Translations under genes and position numbers: made by a program
The notes under the pieces: generated by a model
What the model was told of the DNA's origin: nothing
The model's input: only the letters and a program-made list of their open reading frames with translations
Database searches by the model: none
In this document: piece by piece, positions 8,031 to 10,655 of the stretch
Position numbering within the stretch: position 1 is the first letter of the stretch
How the letters are laid out: each line of letters begins with the position of its first letter
Assembly (NCBI GenBank): GCA_013054445.1
Contig: JAAMPI010001770.1
Coordinates: 1-10,655, forward strand
Length of the DNA stretch: 10,655 nt
Direction: 5' to 3'
Origin: Cudoniella acicularis
Lineage: Eukaryota; Ascomycota; Leotiomycetes; Helotiales; Helotiaceae

Positions 8031-8416
8031 GACGGGCGCGGCACAGCATCAGAGAAGATGAATGTGAAAATTTGGCTGAAAACTGAAGTAAGGATCACGG
8101 AGATTAAACCAAAAGCAGGGTAGCTTTAGTGGAGTTCGCATTAAGGGGTAAAATTACGAAACGCCTTCCAGGCGCAAAGACAGTCTCAGGTGTGGACGGA
8201 GTATCGGTGCTGGATTGCACCGTGTGCACGGTGTATATCCTCACTTGGTCTAGCTTCAAAAGCACCACTTTCCTGTATATAAGAGGCCTCCCCTCGAGAG
8301 ATCTAGTTCTCTTCTTCTCCTTCAATCAACCCCACACATCTTTTATCCAAAGATCTCAGTTCTCGGTCTTACACGAGGTCTGTTTGTACGATCGCCGAAG
8401 TATTGAACGTGATTTC
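8031..8416. promoter_or_regulatory. Upstream region of the fusion gene plus a truncated + strand promoter
   Basis: The left part is the promoter and leader of the minus-strand fusion gene. A CACCGTG-TG-CACGGTG dyad lies at 8218-8233. On the + strand, TATATAAG (8276-8283) is followed by a CT-rich stretch and a C/A-rich leader up to about 8366, typical of a fungal transcription start. No coding region follows, because sequence resembling the inverted repeat of a mobile element begins near 8417. A 119-codon + strand frame at 8129-8488 crosses this junction and shows no domain. Confidence 0.5.
8276..8283 (+). promoter_or_regulatory. TATA box of an orphan + strand promoter
   Basis: TATATAAG is followed 20-60 bases later by a CT-rich block (CTCTTCTTCTCCTTC) of the kind found at fungal transcription starts. 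The nearest sequence downstream is the left inverted repeat of a mobile element, not a gene. Confidence 0.5.
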
Positions 8417-8520
8417 TCGGGTACGCTTAGAAGGGCATCAATTCTGCATACACCAATCAAGTTATGCAGCGCCACATATCGCATGTGATTGCCTAATCCA
8501 ACCTAGTACTAGAGCGGCCG
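8417..8520 (+). repeat. Left terminal inverted repeat
   Basis: It pairs with 9434-9525 on the other strand. Exact blocks include GCTTAGAAGGGCAT (8425-8438 with 9504-9517), CGCCACATATCG (8470-8481 with 9469-9480) and GATTGCCTAAT (8487-8497 with 9453-9463). An 8-base insertion relative to the right copy lies near 8457-8464. Confidence 0.82.
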
Positions 8521-8881
8521 AAAGCCTCTCGACTTCGGTCCGACTAACCATTAAAGTACATACACCCGTACGGTCTTTTTAAGCATCCAAGGCACCATAG
8601 ACTCCCTGCAAGCGCTCTCATGTGACGTTATAGACATACAGAATATTCTTTTTATACTTCCGATACCCTTCTCGCTCAGCGTAGCTAATTATAAGTAATT
8701 CTAGCCTCTTATTAATATTTACTTAATTTAGTATTTATATAATACTAGCCCTTAAACTAATTACTATAAATATTATAGAATAATTTATTAATTTATAAGA
8801 GTATATAATACTATCTCTATACCTAATTAGAGCTTATAGTATACTAGTACTACAAAGCGATTAAAACAATTATATAATATC
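8521..8881. other. AT-rich, RIP-like sequence inside the element
   Basis: From about 8690 to 8880 the sequence is dominated by TA, TTA and TAA steps and has very few CA or CG dinucleotides, unlike the gene-bearing parts. This matches the usual end state of RIP-mutated repeats in Pezizomycotina. No gene is visible. Confidence 0.55.
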
Positions 8882-9269
8882 TGTCACGGAGTTGGTTCAC
8901 GTGACCTGTACTACACGTGACGGCGCTAGGCCTAAACGAGGTTTCAGGCAGAGGTTAGATACGTGGCTGCTTCGTCCTTCTCTTCTTCGCCGATTATTCT
9001 AAGAAATAGAGCACTGTTTAGTTTAACTTCTCCTGAGTGCTTTGTGACAATATCTACTTTATACTATTTTAGTTTAAAGATTATATAGAATTTTAACTAT
9101 TATAAATAATATTATATATAGTGTAGAGGGACGGGAGGCCTCTAAAAAGGAACTAGAACTAATAACACAAAGACTCGAATATCTAGGAATGATTGTTATG
9201 TTCTCTCTCTAAGGAGAGAAGGAGAGAGCTTATATACATGAAAACAGTCGTGTGCCACGGCACATAACA
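8882..9269 (-). repeat. Probable solo LTR of a retrotransposon nested in the element
   Basis: Read on the minus strand, the segment starts TGTTATGTGCCGTGG and ends CTCCGTGACA, giving the TG...CA ends of LTRs. A GTATATAAGCTC TATA-like motif lies about 40 bases inside the start. A TA-rich patch occurs at about 9056-9122. The expected 5-bp target duplication is not seen (ATATC on one side, CAGAA on the other), and no primer-binding site or reverse transcriptase is present, so this remains tentative. Confidence 0.42.
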
Positions 9270-9423
9270 CAGAACCCCACTACACTGCGATTTATTAGAT
9301 GCCGACGAGCAGGAGCGCTTACTTAAGCGTTTGGAGGCTGAACTAGCTGATTATATAAGCGCTTTTATTGGTCAGTCTTTTGCCGAATGGTTTCACCGAT
9401 CCGATGAGATAATTCTATTTTGA
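9268..9423 (+). pseudogene. Short coding relic, probably the C-terminus of the element's protein
   Basis: An open frame of 51 codons runs to TGA at 9421-9423 and has a protein-like composition: a charged amphipathic stretch LLDADEQERLLKRLEAELA followed by ISAFIGQSFAEWFHRSDEI. Codon use and residue balance look coding, in contrast to the TA-rich sequence nearby. It has no start codon, opens beside the probable LTR end, and stops 10 bases before the right inverted repeat. The likely reading is the C-terminal piece of a transposon-encoded protein cut off by the LTR insertion. I do not recognise the family. Confidence 0.4.
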
Positions 9424-9433
9424 TTAGGTCGTA

Positions 9434-9525
9434 CGGCCCTAGTTCTAGCCGAATTAGGCAATCGCATACGATATGTGGCGTTGCATTGCTATATGCAGAA
9501 TTAATGCCCTTCTAAGCATACCCGA
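9434..9525 (-). repeat. Right terminal inverted repeat
   Basis: This is the reverse complement partner of 8417-8520. It lacks the 8-base segment present in the left copy and differs mostly by transitions (for example TAC/TAT, CATC/CATT and TCGC/TCGT). Confidence 0.82.
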
Positions 9526-10469
9526 TTTCTCCTATTAAACCTGAAGACTAACGTTAATATTACAATATATTTAGCTTAAAGGTTAGTTTTCGATTTAATA
9601 TTCCAACCTTCCATTTATCGTCGTCGATTTGGCCTGCTTTTGCGATATTTTTTACCCTCTAAGCTTCTGGACTTCATTTCAGACGCACAACCCCGAGACC
9701 CATGCAAGTAAATGTCTTGTACTCAAATGCTCACTCCACAATTCAATTCCCGAAAATTGACTCACGATATAACTGCCGAGATACATCTTAAAAGCAAGCA
9801 ATGCCACAACTCAAGTTTTTGTCTATGCACATGCGAGCCTTATATGCATTTTATTCATTTAATTTCATCGAAGATAATTAATTGCCATAGGCCCTTAGGA
9901 AATGTGGAAAGCATCTTCCCCTTCAATTTTGTGGTTATTTTTGGGCGATGAGGTGTGGTCGACTCATCCCTACAACCTCAACCCCTTTTCCCGAAACGCG
10001 ACAGCCACTAGTTCGCTTAACACATCACCCAAGACTCATTCAGGGGTTCAAACGGTCGAGACCCTGGATCAGTCCACAAATTAGAAAAGCAAACTTTCCA
10101 AAGAAAGGAAAGAGGAACCCCCAAATGCCAAAAAGGGAGTCTCCCAGGGACGAGACTTCGGCACTTGTTTGATGCGGAAGACACTTGGGGGAAATGAAGG
10201 CGGGGAAATTCGAAAGAATCTGCGAGTTTATATCTCTCACCGTTTCTCGGCATCACTCTACACACTTGAGAGTATTTATATAAGTACTTATTTTTAATAT
10301 AATAGCATTTTATTATTATATCTAGTTTTAAAGCATTATAACAAAACAATAGCTTACTAGGCATACATGATTTGTATAGTAAGCAGGGTATTATAAAAGT
10401 ACAACAGAGTAGGGGTCTATAAATCTATCAGTACACCCTTACCTCGCGCCGTCTTATCTCACACTAGCC
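9526..10469. other. Intergenic region upstream of the right-edge gene
   Basis: There are about 940 bases without a convincing gene. Segment 9541-9950 is AT-rich and holds only short frames with no protein-like character. Segment 9960-10260 has balanced composition with several small dyads, including GGGAGTCTCCC (10135-10145) and CCCCCAA / TTGGGGG (10118-10124 and 10185-10191). Segment 10270-10345 is again TA-rich. TATA-like motifs close to the following gene are listed separately. Confidence 0.55.
10392..10424 (+). promoter_or_regulatory. TATA boxes of the right-edge gene
   Basis: TATAAAAG lies at 10392-10399 and TATAAAT at 10418-10424, that is 78 and 52 bases before the ATG at 10470. The sequence between has an AGGGG motif (10411-10415), which matches stress-response elements, though one copy is weak evidence. 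Confidence 0.5.
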
Positions 10470-10655
10470 ATGCTGTCGCTGCTCCCATCATCCTACACAG
10501 TCTCCTTCTCATTATTCCTCTCTTCCGCCTTCTTCCTCTCCTCCTTAACCTTTTTCACACTCTTCCACTCCGTCCCTAATGCCCCCAACATCGTCACACA
10601 TGCCAATTCCATACCCAAACAAAACACCCTCGTCACTGCCCCATCATACGCCGCT
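10470..10655 (+). CDS. N-terminus of an unknown membrane-anchored or secreted protein (3' end outside window)
   Basis: ATG at 10470 has a purine at -3 and opens 62 codons without a stop up to the window edge. Residues from about 8 to 36 are strongly hydrophobic (VSFSLFLSSAFFLSSLTFFTLF), with no positive charge before them, followed by a polar Pro/Asn/Thr-rich stretch (HSVPNAPNIVTHANSIPK). This suggests a signal anchor of a type II membrane protein or a long signal peptide. C-ending codons dominate, as in the 5' halves of the other genes here. TATA motifs lie just upstream. No catalytic domain is in view, so the function is unknown. Confidence 0.6.
   Translation, partial: MLSLLPSSYTVSFSLFLSSAFFLSSLTFFTLFHSVPNAPNIVTHANSIPKQNTLVTAPSYAA

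Larger units (their letters stand above)
8417..9525. mobile_element. Decayed DNA-transposon-like element with long terminal inverted repeats
   Basis: The ends are related inverted repeats of about 104 and 92 bases. Between them lie an AT-rich segment (about 8690-8880), a probable solo LTR (about 8882-9269) and a short open coding relic (9268-9423) ending 10 bases before the right repeat. Many differences between the two repeats are C/T or G/A transitions, as RIP would leave. No transposase motif is recognisable, so the superfamily is unknown, and I could not find a target-site duplication. The true outer ends could lie some bases further out, because weak similarity extends about 15 bases past the stated limits. 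Confidence 0.6.

Noticed and set aside
8129..8488. 119-codon + strand open frame
   Set aside because: It overlaps a TATA box and leader and continues into the inverted repeat of a mobile element; its composition is not protein-like.
9712..9951. 79-codon + strand open frame with several Cys and His
   Set aside because: Cys/His spacing fits no zinc-binding motif, the region is AT-rich and there is no supporting context.
10030..10070. GGTTCAAAC motif suggestive of a tRNA B box
   Set aside because: No A box at the right distance and no cloverleaf could be folded.
10017..10364. 115-codon minus-strand open frame
   Set aside because: It spans a TA-rich patch and the promoter region of the right-edge gene, with no domain.

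Overview
The window looks like nuclear DNA of a filamentous ascomycete (Pezizomycotina). It has short GT-AG introns with CTAAC or CTGAC-type branch sites, TATA boxes followed by CT-rich leaders, fungal-type oxidoreductase and transporter families, and TA-rich repeat relics that look as if repeat-induced point mutation (RIP) has acted on them. I cannot fix the class or species. Three ambiguous bases (5175, 5204, 5208) show that this is a draft assembly, which matters for the apparent frameshift described below.

Left part (1-4378): three genes of a type often found together in fungal specialised-metabolism loci. The 3' end of a berberine-bridge-enzyme-like FAD oxidoreductase (1-480, +) converges on a four-exon cytochrome P450 (986-3052, -). 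The P450 is divergently paired with a UbiE-like SAM methyltransferase (3485-4378, +) across a 432-bp promoter region rich in dyad motifs. No backbone synthase (PKS, NRPS or terpene cyclase) lies in the window, so cluster membership is only a suggestion. The P450 carries an apparent one-base frameshift at a CCCC run just after its I-helix. The methyltransferase carries a 60-nt intron that keeps the reading frame open.

Middle (4379-8030): a long intergenic stretch contains what looks like a + strand promoter and leader with no gene behind it. It is followed by an intronless minus-strand gene of 821 codons (5565-8030). This gene joins a SLC35A-like nucleotide-sugar transporter to a complete acyltransferase-3 (OafA-type) membrane O-acyltransferase. 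It is the most unusual item here: a transporter and an acyl-transfer enzyme in one chain, suggesting linked substrate supply and O-acylation in a secretory compartment.

Right part (8031-10655): a second + strand promoter and leader (TATA at 8276) runs into a decayed terminal-inverted-repeat element (about 8417-9525). The element holds a short protein-coding relic next to its right repeat and probably a nested solo LTR (about 8882-9269). AT-rich sequence without recognisable genes follows. At the right edge lies the start of a + strand gene (10470 onward) encoding an N-terminal membrane anchor or signal sequence of unknown function.
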